This document shows, in pieces, positions 41,178-50,735 of a stretch of 64,000 nucleotides of DNA. Numbering within the stretch: the stretch's first letter is position 1; each line of letters opens with the position of its first letter. This DNA comes from FEB-10 sp963710645 (GTDB taxonomy: Bacteria; Acidobacteriota; Thermoanaerobaculia; Thermoanaerobaculales; Sulfomarinibacteraceae): NCBI GenBank assembly GCA_963710645.1, contig CAVQBD010000009.1:1054001-1118000 (forward strand), read 5' to 3'. The notes beneath the pieces are model-generated. The model worked only from the letters and a program-made list of their open reading frames with translations. It searched no databases and was not told where the DNA came from. The position numbers and the translations under genes were made by a program.

Positions 41178-44090
41178 TTAGAAGCTCAGACCAATGCCGA
41201 AACGCAAGGTGCGCGGGGCCTGGTAGACAGTTGTCTGGAGCCAGCCCTCGTCCACGCCGAAGGTCGTGGTTCCGGACTGCTCGCGGACCTGCGCCTGAGC
41301 AGATAGGTCGAACAGGTTGAAGATGTCCAAACGGGCGAACAAGTTCATGCCTCCGAGTACGAAGTCATACTTGATCAACGCGTCCAGACCCCAGGTGGTC
41401 TCGGTGGTTCCCTGGGAACCACGGGCCGAGGCCACCGAGTTGGCGGCGCCAGGCGCCGTCTGCTCGAAGAACGATCCGACGCCGTAGAGGGTGGCGAAGT
41501 CATCGGTCGGGTGCTTGCCGAGGGCGTTCATCGGCCGGCCGGTGCGGTAGTAGGCGAAGGCGCCAAGCTGCAGGCCGAAGTTGAAGGAGTACGAACCGTA
41601 GACCTTCAGGTTGTGACGACGGTCATTGGGCAGGAAGCCGTAGGCGTTGTCCATCAGACCGGCGAAGTCGAAGTCCTGGGTCAGACCAGCGTCGTCCTGA
41701 CCGAGGTCGGACTTGAGGTAGCCCTCGTAGTTGCCGTAGCTCTGTGACCAGGTGTAGTTGGCCTGCATCAGCCAGTTGTTCGAGAAGCGCCGGTTGGCGG
41801 TCAACTCGACGGCCCAGTAGTCACGCTGCGCATCGGGATAGCCGAGTTCAGCAGCCGTGAAGCTGATGGGATCAGGCGTTCCGTCACCGTCGAGGTCGTA
41901 GAAACCCTCGTAGCTCGAGCCCGGGTTGCCGAGCACGTAGTTGAAGTAGTTCTCCTCGAGGCCGTACTTGTCGGCAAGGCCCTCGTCGATGGTGAAGTCC
42001 TCGATGACCGCAACAAAGTTACGATGGACGCCACGAATCCCGAAGGACCAGTCCTGGCCGACCATGTGTTCGTAACCTAAGATGTACTCCATCTGCGACA
42101 TGGGGTCGAAGCTCGACGCCACGATGGTGGAGGTGTCCGGGATTTCTCCATTCGACACCGGAATGACCTCGAGCAGCTGGCCCAGACCGGTCGGCGAGCC
42201 GTCCGGATTGTAGGGCAGGCCGCCGTTCTGGCCGGTGACCTCGTAGTACTCGAACTCGTCGAACTCGAGACCGGCGAGGCGGATGTTGGTGTTGGTGGCG
42301 ATCGGGATGTGGTACTGGCCGAAGCTACCATAGAGCTTGGAGCGGCCGTTGCCACTGGGATCCCAGATCAGGCCAAGACGGGGAGCGTACTGGTTGTCGA
42401 TCTTAATGAAGGCATCACCCGCGCTGTTGAAGCTCTCGAACTGCTCCCAGCGAATGCCGAAGTTGAAGGTCAAATTCGGGGTGATCGCCCAGCTGTCCTG
42501 GGCGTAGATGCCGGTGTTGGTGGACTCGAAGGTGCCACCGGTCAGACGATTCCGAACCTCGACGACGTCCGCGCCAGCAGGAATCTCTGGGTAGTCCGCA
42601 TTGGCGAGGTAGATGTACCGGGTGCCGCCGGAGTAGATGGCGTTCTCGGTGCTCTCGAGGTCCTCGTTGTCGAATCCGCCACGGATACTGTGGTTGCCCA
42701 GGTACCAGTCGGCATCGATCCGGTACGCGGTGCGGGTGTCGTCACCGTTCGCGATCTGCCAGTTCACCCAGCAGCCGATCGGGGTCGTGCTGACCCGCGA
42801 GTCGAAGGCGTAGTAGCAGTCATCGGCGTTCGAGCCATCGGTTCGGCCGAACTCGTTGACGCCGTACTGACCGGAGGCCAGGAAGTTGTCGCTGAAGATA
42901 CCGGTGTATTTCAGGATGTAGTTCGTGCCACCGCGGCTGTTGACGCCGGTGCCGATGTAATCCCCCTGCGTCCTGGTCACGGGATCATAGGTGTACCGGT
43001 CACTTTCGAGATCGGTGCTGTCATCCAGGTAGGTTCCCTCGATGCGGTGGTTGTTGGTGATGTTCCAGTCCACCTTGCCGCCGTAGTACGGCACCGCGTT
43101 CTTGGTCACCGTGTAGCGGCCCTCTGCGGAATGGGTGTCCAGGTTGCCGACCTCGTTGGAGTACTCGGAGTCGATGTAGCGACCAAAGGCGAAGAAGAAG
43201 AGGTGGTCCTTGACGATCGGGCCACCGATTGAGAGCTGCGCCTCGAACTCCTTCGAAAACTCTTCCTGGTTGTCGCGGTTCCACGCGTCCGGGGACTGCT
43301 CCTGCAGGCTCTCGGGCTCGTAGTAGAGGCTCGCTCCGCCATGGAAGGAGTTAGTGCCGCTTTTGGTCACCATGTTGATCACACCGCCGGTGGCGCGGCT
43401 GAACTCGGCCTCGTAGCCGCCAGTCTTGATCTGCGCCTCTTCCAGGAACTCGAAGGGCACAAAGGTCGAACCCACGAAGTTCCGGAAGTTGGTGACGTTG
43501 AGACCGTTCACTGCGTACACGTTCTCACCAGGGGACGCGCCGCCGATGGAGGCAACGTTCTGGCCCGGGGTGTAGGACGAGTCGCTGTTGAAGCTCGAGT
43601 CAGAGCCGACAACGGCCGGCGCCATGAGCGCGATCTGGGTCACCTCGCGGCCAATCGGAACGTTGGCGTTGAGGTCGTCGGTGTTGACGGTCATGCCGCT
43701 GGTGGTGGACGTGACGTCCACGAGCGGCGCCTCGCCGGTGACCTCGATGACGTCGGTGACGGCACCGAGGGTCATCACGAAGTCGTTCTTGACGGTCCGG
43801 CCCAGGGCAACGTCGAGGTTGCGCTGGTAGGTCTGGAAACCGTCAAGGGTCGCGGTCAGACCGTATTTGGACGGCTGCAGCGCGACAAACTTGTATTCGC
43901 CGGCCGCGTTGGTCACGGTGTAACGCTCGAAGCCGGTCTCTTCGTCGTCGATGGTCACCGTCACGCCCGGCATGGTGGCTCCGTCCTGCGACGTCACGAC
44001 TCCGATGATGGAGCCGGTGGTCTCCTGAGCATAGACAGTGCCCATGCTCAACAGGACCCCAAGGGTCAAAATAGCAACATACTTCTTCAT
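41178..44090 (-). CDS. TonB-dependent receptor with N-terminal carboxypeptidase-like domain
   Basis: 970-aa outer-membrane receptor. Signal peptide (ILTLGVLLSMGTVYAQ), then a CarboxypepD_reg domain (residues about 22-105; GSIIGVVTSQDGATMPGVTVTI), a plug domain (about 115-260) and a long beta-barrel ending in aromatic LRFGIGLSF, the BamA-recognition C-terminus. This OmpA/Oar-like architecture is common in Acidobacteriota. ATG 44090 has a perfect GGAGG. The cargo is unknown. It is divergent from a VWA protein and ends in an intrinsic terminator. Confidence 0.9.
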   Translation of the reverse strand: MKKYVAILTLGVLLSMGTVYAQETTGSIIGVVTSQDGATMPGVTVTIDDEETGFERYTVTNAAGEYKFVALQPSKYGLTATLDGFQTYQRNLDVALGRTVKNDFVMTLGAVTDVIEVTGEAPLVDVTSTTSGMTVNTDDLNANVPIGREVTQIALMAPAVVGSDSSFNSDSSYTPGQNVASIGGASPGENVYAVNGLNVTNFRNFVGSTFVPFEFLEEAQIKTGGYEAEFSRATGGVINMVTKSGTNSFHGGASLYYEPESLQEQSPDAWNRDNQEEFSKEFEAQLSIGGPIVKDHLFFFAFGRYIDSEYSNEVGNLDTHSAEGRYTVTKNAVPYYGGKVDWNITNNHRIEGTYLDDSTDLESDRYTYDPVTRTQGDYIGTGVNSRGGTNYILKYTGIFSDNFLASGQYGVNEFGRTDGSNADDCYYAFDSRVSTTPIGCWVNWQIANGDDTRTAYRIDADWYLGNHSIRGGFDNEDLESTENAIYSGGTRYIYLANADYPEIPAGADVVEVRNRLTGGTFESTNTGIYAQDSWAITPNLTFNFGIRWEQFESFNSAGDAFIKIDNQYAPRLGLIWDPSGNGRSKLYGSFGQYHIPIATNTNIRLAGLEFDEFEYYEVTGQNGGLPYNPDGSPTGLGQLLEVIPVSNGEIPDTSTIVASSFDPMSQMEYILGYEHMVGQDWSFGIRGVHRNFVAVIEDFTIDEGLADKYGLEENYFNYVLGNPGSSYEGFYDLDGDGTPDPISFTAAELGYPDAQRDYWAVELTANRRFSNNWLMQANYTWSQSYGNYEGYLKSDLGQDDAGLTQDFDFAGLMDNAYGFLPNDRRHNLKVYGSYSFNFGLQLGAFAYYRTGRPMNALGKHPTDDFATLYGVGSFFEQTAPGAANSVASARGSQGTTETTWGLDALIKYDFVLGGMNLFARLDIFNLFDLSAQAQVREQSGTTTFGVDEGWLQTTVYQAPRTLRFGIGLSF

Positions 44091-44567
44091 GTTCCCTCCT
44101 TCATTCCTCAAAAAATTTCTCATACACTCACGACTTGAACGATTGAAAGCCAATCCTCCTCTCCCTCGGTTCGGAGGTGACGGGACACCCGACGCTGTGG
44201 TCGCGGGTCGCGTCCTGCTCCCCTTTATCTGGTAGGTCCCGACGGGACCGAAAGATCCACTTCGGTATATGAGCAAAGACCATGCCAACTTCTGGGTCTC
44301 GAAATGCTGCAATCGCAACTCATGGGGAACCACCGACAGATCATCGATCGCGTGACATTGGATCATAACAAATCATTGAACAAACACGCCTTATGATCAT
44401 TTTTGGTGAAAAACTCGAGTCATTGAGAATTTCCATAGTGAGTGTCGAGATTGCGTATCATCCTGGAGATGTTCGAGAAACCGAACAGGAACCTCGGCGC
44501 GCATCCGGAAAACCGGAGGCGCGCCCCTCGCCACTCGCTCATGTAGACTGCGCTTTGGAGGTGGAGC
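44091..44567. promoter_or_regulatory. 477-nt divergent promoter region
   Basis: No gene. This region separates the TonB receptor (minus) from the VWA protein (plus), so it should hold two promoters; none matches the consensus clearly. A hairpin GGTCCC-gac-GGGACC (44235-44249) lies in the receptor leader. An AT-rich patch at 44365-44440 is the likeliest promoter zone. Confidence 0.5.
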
Positions 44568-46337
44568 GTGAAGAGAGCCATCACCATCACCCTGCTGCTC
44601 GCCCTGTCGGCGAGTGGAGCATTTGTCTCTGCTCAGGAAAGAGAACACGATGCAGTTGACGGCCAAACGGCCGACAACGGGCCGCCCGAGGAGCTCATCG
44701 GTGGTCTTGCCTTTGTGGACGAGATCGAGGTGACCGTGGTCGACGTCATCGCCTACGTCACCGACAAGAAGGGGAACGCAGTCTCCGACCTGACAAAAGA
44801 CGATTTTCGGATCTACCAGGACGGCGATGAACGGCCGATTTCGAACTTCCAGCTCTACACCGAGGAGCTGATCCGGAACTACTATCAGGCCGAAGAAAAT
44901 CCCGCATTGGCGGCTGCGACGGCCCCAATGCCGGAGGAGACTGGAGAGACCGCACCACAGGCGCTCAAACAGATCCAGCCCATCTGGCTGATGATCTACA
45001 TCGACAACGACAATCTTCGGCCCTTGGATCGCAATCGTGTGCTCAGCCAGACCCAGGCCTTCATCCGGGAGAACGCCCAGCCTCCGGTGAAGATGATGGT
45101 GGTCAGCTTCAACAAGTCATTGTCGGTCATGCAGGAGTTCACCACGGACTCCAATGAGGTCATGGCGGCCCTCAAAGGCCTCAGGATGCACACCGGAGGG
45201 CGCAGCAGTCTTGACAACACTCGAACCGAGTTCTACGACGAGCTCGACCGATACAACACAGAGCAGGGCCAGTCGTCGACAAACTCGGTGCACCGGGCAA
45301 GAAGTCTCGCGTTCGGTTTTGCCGAGGAGGAGCAGAATGCGCTCTTCTTCGCCGTTGGCGCGCTCCGGGAGGCGGTCAACATGATGGCCGGACTGCCCGG
45401 CAAGAAGATGATCCTGTACGTTTCCAATGGTCTGGCCATGATTCCGGGAATCGACTTGTTCTACGCCATGTCGAACGCATTCGGCGATCCCGGACTGATC
45501 ACCGAGGGCACCCGCTACAACCAGTCTCGGCTGTTCGATGCATTGGTCAAGAACGCCAACGCACAGGGGGTGACCTTCTATACGATCTCCGCCAGCGGCC
45601 TGCAAAACTCGACCATGACGACGGCGCAGTACTCCGGCCGACGGGACGTCCAGTCGGCAAGCCTCGAGGCCTCGAACTACCTGGATTCCATACGGTTCAT
45701 GGCCGACGAAACCGGTGGCGTCGCGATCTTCAATACCAACGATGTCACAGCGCGTCTGGATCGCATCGAACAAGACTTCTACTCCTACTACTCACTTGGC
45801 TACAACCTCCAGTCGAGCGGCGCGGACAGGGTGCACCGAATCAAAGTCGAGATCCCCAGCCATCCCGAGTACCAGATCCGGTACCGGCGCCGGATTGTGG
45901 AAAAATCCACCGAGAGCCGAGTCCAGGACAAGGTCCTCACCGGTCTGTTGATCCCGCTCGACGAGAACGCCCTCGAGATCGCCATGACGACCGATATGCC
46001 GGTGCCGGCCTCGGAAAAACGTTGGACCGTGCCGTTCAAGCTCACCTTTCCGCTTGCAAACGTGGCCCTCATCCCCCAGGGCGACGAGTACGTCGGCCGG
46101 GTCGCCATGTTCCTCGCGGCACGAGACACCGGCGGCAAACAGTCCGACGTGGTCCGCCAGGAGCACGAGGTGCGCGTGGCAGCCGGTGACTACGAGGACG
46201 CAAAGGACCGGACGTTCACGATCCGGGCCAGCTTGCTCATGGAGGACGGGCGGTACAAGGTGTCCGCCGGTCTCCTCGACAGCTTGACGCGGCAGACCGG
46301 GTTCGTTTCCTCCTCCGTCATCGTCGGCGAGCAGTAG
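44568..46337 (+). CDS. VWFA-related acidobacterial-type secreted protein
   Basis: 589-aa exported protein with signal peptide (ITITLLLALSASGAFVSAQ). Residues about 60-105 form an Ig/VWA-associated strand region (VTDKKGNAVSDLTKDDFRIYQDG), matching the VWFA-related Acidobacterial domain family. A VWA-like fold with a degenerate MIDAS (IYIDNDNLRP) follows at about 135-385. The C-terminal 180 residues are beta-rich. GTG 44568 follows GGAGGTGG. It stands divergent from the TonB receptor. The role is unknown. Confidence 0.8.
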   Translation: MKRAITITLLLALSASGAFVSAQEREHDAVDGQTADNGPPEELIGGLAFVDEIEVTVVDVIAYVTDKKGNAVSDLTKDDFRIYQDGDERPISNFQLYTEELIRNYYQAEENPALAAATAPMPEETGETAPQALKQIQPIWLMIYIDNDNLRPLDRNRVLSQTQAFIRENAQPPVKMMVVSFNKSLSVMQEFTTDSNEVMAALKGLRMHTGGRSSLDNTRTEFYDELDRYNTEQGQSSTNSVHRARSLAFGFAEEEQNALFFAVGALREAVNMMAGLPGKKMILYVSNGLAMIPGIDLFYAMSNAFGDPGLITEGTRYNQSRLFDALVKNANAQGVTFYTISASGLQNSTMTTAQYSGRRDVQSASLEASNYLDSIRFMADETGGVAIFNTNDVTARLDRIEQDFYSYYSLGYNLQSSGADRVHRIKVEIPSHPEYQIRYRRRIVEKSTESRVQDKVLTGLLIPLDENALEIAMTTDMPVPASEKRWTVPFKLTFPLANVALIPQGDEYVGRVAMFLAARDTGGKQSDVVRQEHEVRVAAGDYEDAKDRTFTIRASLLMEDGRYKVSAGLLDSLTRQTGFVSSSVIVGEQ

Positions 46338-46341
46338 GAAT

Positions 46342-46369
46342 ACTCGGGACTCGGGGCTCGGGACTCAGC
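46342..46369. repeat. heptamer array, locus 5
   Basis: Four units of ACTCGGG type (ACTCGGG, ACTCGGG, GCTCGGG, ACTCAGC) immediately follow the VWA stop codon and run into the last codon of the convergent biotin-carrier gene. Confidence 0.75.
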
Positions 46370-46877
46370 TACCAGATTCAAGCTCGACGAGAATCGTGCC
46401 GGCATCAACGGTGTCACCGGGAGCGACATGGATGACAGCCACGATACCGTCCTGCTCGGCGGTGAGCTCATTTTCCATCTTCATGGCCTCCAGGACCACC
46501 AGCGGCTGGCCCACCTTGACTGTGGCGCCGGCCTCGACCTTGACCGCGACCACCTTGCCCGGAATCGGCGCCGTGATTTCGCTGGCCCCACCTCCGGCGG
46601 CGCCCGATGACACGTCGATGGCCTCCACCGGAGTCAGCACCTGGAACGGGAACTCACGATCCACAACCCCGATCCGCCAGTTCCGATGGCCCTCCCGGTC
46701 GTAGGAAACATGAAAGCTCCGACCGTCCTCCACGAACCTCAGCGAGGCCACCGCGCCGTCGAGCCGAACCAGCTCCACATCGTGACACTCGCCGTCCACG
46801 ACAACCTGGAATCCGCTGGCCGACCTTTCGACCTCGACCTCGTGTTCCCCTGAGCCGCCCCGAACAACCCATCTCAT
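46365..46877 (-). CDS. biotin carboxyl carrier protein of an acyl-CoA carboxylase
   Basis: 170-aa carrier. The C-terminal 75 residues are a biotinyl domain with the biotinylation site VLEAMKMENEL (Lys in AMKM). The N-terminal part (VVRGGSGEHEVEVERS) resembles the BT-type linker domain of propionyl/acetyl-CoA carboxylase subunits. ATG 46877 overlaps the biotin carboxylase stop by 4 nt (ATGA), so the upstream extension is not used. Confidence 0.9.
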   Translation of the reverse strand: MRWVVRGGSGEHEVEVERSASGFQVVVDGECHDVELVRLDGAVASLRFVEDGRSFHVSYDREGHRNWRIGVVDREFPFQVLTPVEAIDVSSGAAGGGASEITAPIPGKVVAVKVEAGATVKVGQPLVVLEAMKMENELTAEQDGIVAVIHVAPGDTVDAGTILVELESGS

Positions 46878-48391
46878 CGCGGGAACCTCCCGTGCTGCAT
46901 ACGCAGGCCCTCGCCCCACCACTCGCTGGTATCGCCGGCCGCCTGGCTCCTGTCCGCCAGACCACCGGCTTCCAGGGTCGCCAAACAGGCGGCGGCAACC
47001 ACTGCGGCGTGTTCCGCCGCGGGATTGTGCCGGCCCTGAAGTTCATCGAGTTTCTTCGAGGCCAAGAGCTCATCCAGAAAGCCGGTGTGGAAGTCCGCGG
47101 TCTTGAATTCGTCCATGTCAACCAGCGTCTGAAACAACGGCAGGGTTGTGGCGATGCCGCGGACTCGGTACTCCTGCAAGGCCCGTTTCAGCCGGGACAG
47201 GGCCCCTTGGCGATCCGGTGCCCACACAACCAGTTTGGCCAACATGGGGTCATACTCCAGCGGCACCACGCTGCCTGCGATGACGCCCGAATCCACCCTG
47301 ACACCCGGTCCATCCGGCCGTATCAACAGGCTGATCCGCCCCGGAGAGGGGGCGAAGTTGCGAAGCGGATCCTCGGCATAGACCCGACATTCGATGGCGT
47401 GGCCCCGGGGCTCGAGTTCGTCCTGACGGAACGAAAGTTCCTCGCCGAGTGCCAAGTTGATTTGCTCACACACGAGGTCCACGCCGTAGACCATCTCCGT
47501 GACCGGGTGTTCCACCTGAAGCCGGGTGTTCATCTCGAGGAAGAAGAAATCGCCATCGGGATCCACCAGAAACTCCACGGTCCCCACCGATTGGTAGTTG
47601 GCCGCCCGGACGATGGCCAGCGCAGCTTCGCCCAATCGAGATCGGAGTTCGGGACCCACCACGGGGGAGGGGCACTCCTCGACCACCTTCTGGTGCCGGC
47701 GTTGGATCGAGCACTCGCGCTCGCCGACGTAGACCGCAGCTCCGTGCTGGTCCGCCGCCACCTGAACCTCGATGTGGCGCGACCGCGACACCAAACGCTC
47801 CACATAGACCCGATCGTCACCGAAATAGGCCTTCCCTTCGGACCGGGCCCGGTCGAAGGCCGCCGCGAGTTCATCGCGCTCAGCCACCGCGCGCATGCCC
47901 TTTCCACCGCCTCCCGCCACCGCCTTGAGCAACACCGGAAAACCGTGTTCATCCACAAAGGTCTCGAGTTCGGACAGATCTTCCAGCGGTTTGATCAGAC
48001 CGGGAATCAGCGGAACTCCGGCATCAACCGCCAGTTTGCGGCTCTCGGTCTTCGAACCCATCAGCCGGATGGCGGCCGGTGGGGGACCCACCCAGATGAG
48101 GCCCGCCTGTTCCACCCGTTCTGCAAAGACGGCGTTCTCCGCGAGAAAACCGTAGCCGGGATGCACGAGTTCGGCCCCCGATCGTTTTGCGGCATCGATC
48201 AGTCGGTCGATATCGAGGTAGCTCTCGGCGGCCGCCGCCGGCCCGATGCCGTAGGCCTGGTCCGCCATCAGCACGTGCGGCGACATGCGGTCGACCTCCG
48301 AGTACACCGCCACCGTACCGATCCCCATTTCCCGGCAGGCCCGAATGATCCGGACCGCGATCTCTCCCCGGTTGGCAATGAGCAGCTTCAT
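46874..48391 (-). CDS. biotin carboxylase subunit of acyl-CoA carboxylase
   Basis: 505-aa ATP-grasp biotin carboxylase. LLIANRGEIAVRIIRA start, Gly-rich GGGGKGM (about 163-169), catalytic EMNTRLQVEHPVTE and a C-terminal extension of about 50 residues beyond AccC length, as in propionyl- or methylcrotonyl-CoA carboxylase alpha parts. ATG 48391 is the family start. It carboxylates the biotin of the adjoining carrier. Confidence 0.92.
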   Translation of the reverse strand: MKLLIANRGEIAVRIIRACREMGIGTVAVYSEVDRMSPHVLMADQAYGIGPAAAAESYLDIDRLIDAAKRSGAELVHPGYGFLAENAVFAERVEQAGLIWVGPPPAAIRLMGSKTESRKLAVDAGVPLIPGLIKPLEDLSELETFVDEHGFPVLLKAVAGGGGKGMRAVAERDELAAAFDRARSEGKAYFGDDRVYVERLVSRSRHIEVQVAADQHGAAVYVGERECSIQRRHQKVVEECPSPVVGPELRSRLGEAALAIVRAANYQSVGTVEFLVDPDGDFFFLEMNTRLQVEHPVTEMVYGVDLVCEQINLALGEELSFRQDELEPRGHAIECRVYAEDPLRNFAPSPGRISLLIRPDGPGVRVDSGVIAGSVVPLEYDPMLAKLVVWAPDRQGALSRLKRALQEYRVRGIATTLPLFQTLVDMDEFKTADFHTGFLDELLASKKLDELQGRHNPAAEHAAVVAAACLATLEAGGLADRSQAAGDTSEWWGEGLRMQHGRFPR

Positions 48392-48420
48392 TTGAATGTC
48401 CTGCGGAGTGGGGGCAAGTA

Positions 48421-48623
<203 letters not shown>

Positions 48624-48640
48624 CTTCTTCACTCGTCCAC

Positions 48641-50188
48641 TCACAACGGGATATTCCCGTGCTTCTTGGTGGGCATCCAGTCCCGCTTGGTCTCGAGCAT
48701 GGCGAAGGCAGCGGCCAACTTCCGCCGCACCAGCCGGGGACGAATCACCTCGTCGAGGTAGCCCTTTTCAGCCGCAACAAAGGGGTTGGCGAATTTTTCC
48801 TGGTACTCGGTCACCAATCGCGCCCGTTCGACATCGGGATCCTCTGCGTTCTGGATCTCGTTCCGGTACAGAATGTTGACTGCCCCCTGAGGACCCATGA
48901 CCGCGATCTCAGCCGTGGGGAAGGCGAGGTTGACGTCGGTCCTGATGTGTTTGGAACCCATGACGCAGTAGGCGCCGCCGTAGGCCTTGCGGGTGATCAC
49001 AGTGACCTTGGGGACCGTGGCCTCGGCCAGGGCGTAGAGGAGTTTGGCGCCGTTTCGGATGATGCCACCCCACTCCTGGGCGGTGCCAGGCAGGAAACCC
49101 GGCACGTCCTCCACGATCCACAATGGGATGTTGAAGGCATCGCAGAATCGGACAAAGCGGGCGCCCTTGGTAGAGGAATTGATATCGAGCACTCCAGCGA
49201 GATGGTTGGGCTGATTGGCTATGACGCCGATCGAGCGCCCCCCGATACGGATGAAGCCCACCACGATGTTCTTGGCAAAGTGCTCGTGGACCTCGAAAAA
49301 CTCGCTGTCATCCGCCACCCAGCGTATGAGCTTCGTAATGTCATACGGCTTATTGGGATCCGCTGGCACGAATCCGTCGAGTTCCGGGATTTCGCGGTCC
49401 TGGGAATCCGAGGTGGCCAAAAACGGGGTCCTCTCGGCATTGTTCGAGGGGAGGTATGACAGCAGGCGCCGTATCTTGGCCAAGCATTCGGTGTCCGACC
49501 CCGAGGCGAAGTGTGCCACCCCCGACACCGAATTGTGGGTCATGGCCCCGCCCAGCTTCTCCTTGGTGACCTCCTCGTGGGTCACAGTTTTGATCACATC
49601 GGGACCGGTGACAAACATGTAGGAGGTCTGTTCAACCATGAACACGAAGTCGGTGATGGCAGGCGAGTAGACGGCGCCTCCGGCGCACGGACCCATGATG
49701 GCCGAGATCTGGGGCACGACCCCCGACGCCAGGGTGTTTCGCAGGAAGATATCGGCGTATCCGGCGAGCGAGGCCACGCCTTCCTGAATCCGTGCCCCCC
49801 CCGAGTCGTTGAGGCCGATCACCGGTGCCCCGACCTTCATGGCAAGATCCATGATTTTGCAGATCTTCGCTGCGTTGGTCTCCGACAGCGATCCACCGAA
49901 GACCGTGAAATCCTGGGCGAACACGAAGACCGAACGGCCATCGACCCGGCCGTGACCGGCCACCACGCCGTCGCCAGAGATCTTTTTGTGCTCCATCCCG
50001 AAATCGGTGCACCGGTGTTCCACCAGGGCATCCACCTCCTCGAGGGAACCTTCGTCGAGGAATTGCTCAATACGCTCACGGGCGCTGAGCTTCCCCTGCT
50101 GGTGTTGCCGCTCGATCTTCTCCTCGCCACCGCCGACACGGTTGGCTGCGAGCCTTTTTTCGAGTCGTTCGAGCACGTCCCGGCTCAT
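48641..50188 (-). CDS. acyl-CoA carboxylase carboxyltransferase subunit
   Basis: 515-aa crotonase-fold carboxyltransferase of the PccB/MmdA type. First half: GLNDSGGARIQEGV and GPCAGGAVYSPA (acyl-CoA/oxyanion site). Second half: VEDVPGFLPGTAQEWGGIIRNGAKLLYA and AYGGAYCVMGSKH (biotin site). ATG 50188 has AGGAGG 6 nt upstream. With the biotin carboxylase and carrier downstream it completes a propionyl- or acetyl-CoA carboxylase operon; the exact acyl substrate is not decidable. Confidence 0.93.
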   Translation of the reverse strand: MSRDVLERLEKRLAANRVGGGEEKIERQHQQGKLSARERIEQFLDEGSLEEVDALVEHRCTDFGMEHKKISGDGVVAGHGRVDGRSVFVFAQDFTVFGGSLSETNAAKICKIMDLAMKVGAPVIGLNDSGGARIQEGVASLAGYADIFLRNTLASGVVPQISAIMGPCAGGAVYSPAITDFVFMVEQTSYMFVTGPDVIKTVTHEEVTKEKLGGAMTHNSVSGVAHFASGSDTECLAKIRRLLSYLPSNNAERTPFLATSDSQDREIPELDGFVPADPNKPYDITKLIRWVADDSEFFEVHEHFAKNIVVGFIRIGGRSIGVIANQPNHLAGVLDINSSTKGARFVRFCDAFNIPLWIVEDVPGFLPGTAQEWGGIIRNGAKLLYALAEATVPKVTVITRKAYGGAYCVMGSKHIRTDVNLAFPTAEIAVMGPQGAVNILYRNEIQNAEDPDVERARLVTEYQEKFANPFVAAEKGYLDEVIRPRLVRRKLAAAFAMLETKRDWMPTKKHGNIPL

Positions 50189-50394
50189 GCATCCTCCTTC
50201 CTGCGGCAGCGTTTGAGCGAGCGGTTTGCCACCGAGGAACATCGCGGTCTCATATTCTACGTCAGTCCGGTGATGTGGAGGATGTGGAGGGTGAGGAGAA
50301 TGTGGAGGGACACATGGTTCCAGAGCCCGCTTGTCACGGCGTAGCCAGAGGCGAAGCCGGAAGCCCGAGCCCCGCTGCGGATCGATGGAGTCGG

Positions 50395-50614
50395 TGCCAG
50401 GCACCTCCGAGAAACGCATCTTTCTCCCAGCGCGCTCCCCGAGGGAGCCACCCCTGACACTTTCGGGACTCAGGGATTTGGAAAGCCTCGATGCGATCAA
50501 CCCGAAAGTGTCAGAAGTGGCACGCCCGATCAACGCGCCATCTCGCTCCCGGGGGGCGGGTGGGGACTTTCAACTTCCGACTTTGGACTTTCGACCCCCT
50601 TTGACGGCACGCCC
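50395..50614. repeat. left arm of a ~220-bp inverted repeat around tldD/pmbA
   Basis: Starts with the REP-like TGCCAGGCACC, contains a perfect 14-bp inner stem (CTGACACTTTCGGG at 50454-50467 with CCCGAAAGTGTCAG at 50501-50514), then GGCACGCCCGATCAACGCG, a GACTTTC-type heptamer array (50565-50599) and GACGGCACGCCC. It matches the reverse complement of 53500-53722 over its whole length with few differences. Confidence 0.9.
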
Positions 50615-50648
50615 GCCCGTCGCACCCTTTCGCCCCGGTTGGGTGGCG

Positions 50649-50676
50649 GTTCTTTGTTCTTCGTTCTTTGATCCTG
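50649..50676. repeat. heptamer array, locus 7
   Basis: GTTCTTT, GTTCTTC, GTTCTTT, GATCCTG: four period-7 units, reverse complement of the GAAGAAC family at 18979-19006, here just outside the inverted-repeat arm. Confidence 0.7.
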
Positions 50677-50735
50677 GGCAGGCGGGGGGTCACGTATCTC
50701 ACACTCTTCTCCCCGCTGACCGGCTAGAATGCGCC

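Larger units (their letters stand above)
50189..50735. other. 547-nt gene-free stretch with repeats
   Basis: Between the carboxyltransferase and tldD. It holds a short purine-rich tandem (GGATGTGGAGG-like, about 50272-50312), the left 220-bp inverted-repeat arm (50395-50614) and two heptamer arrays. No coding sequence is supported. Confidence 0.7.

Noticed and set aside
40693..41320. Three overlapping plus-strand open frames made of repeated units (FYLSGRCQYSARCFLQG type)
   Set aside because: They are translations of the 86-bp tandem array; since 86 is not divisible by 3, each unit is read in a new frame, which is not how a coding repeat behaves.
42309..43232. Plus-strand open frame inside the TonB receptor gene
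   Set aside because: Antisense shadow; the receptor reading frame is continuous from signal peptide to C-terminal aromatic residue.
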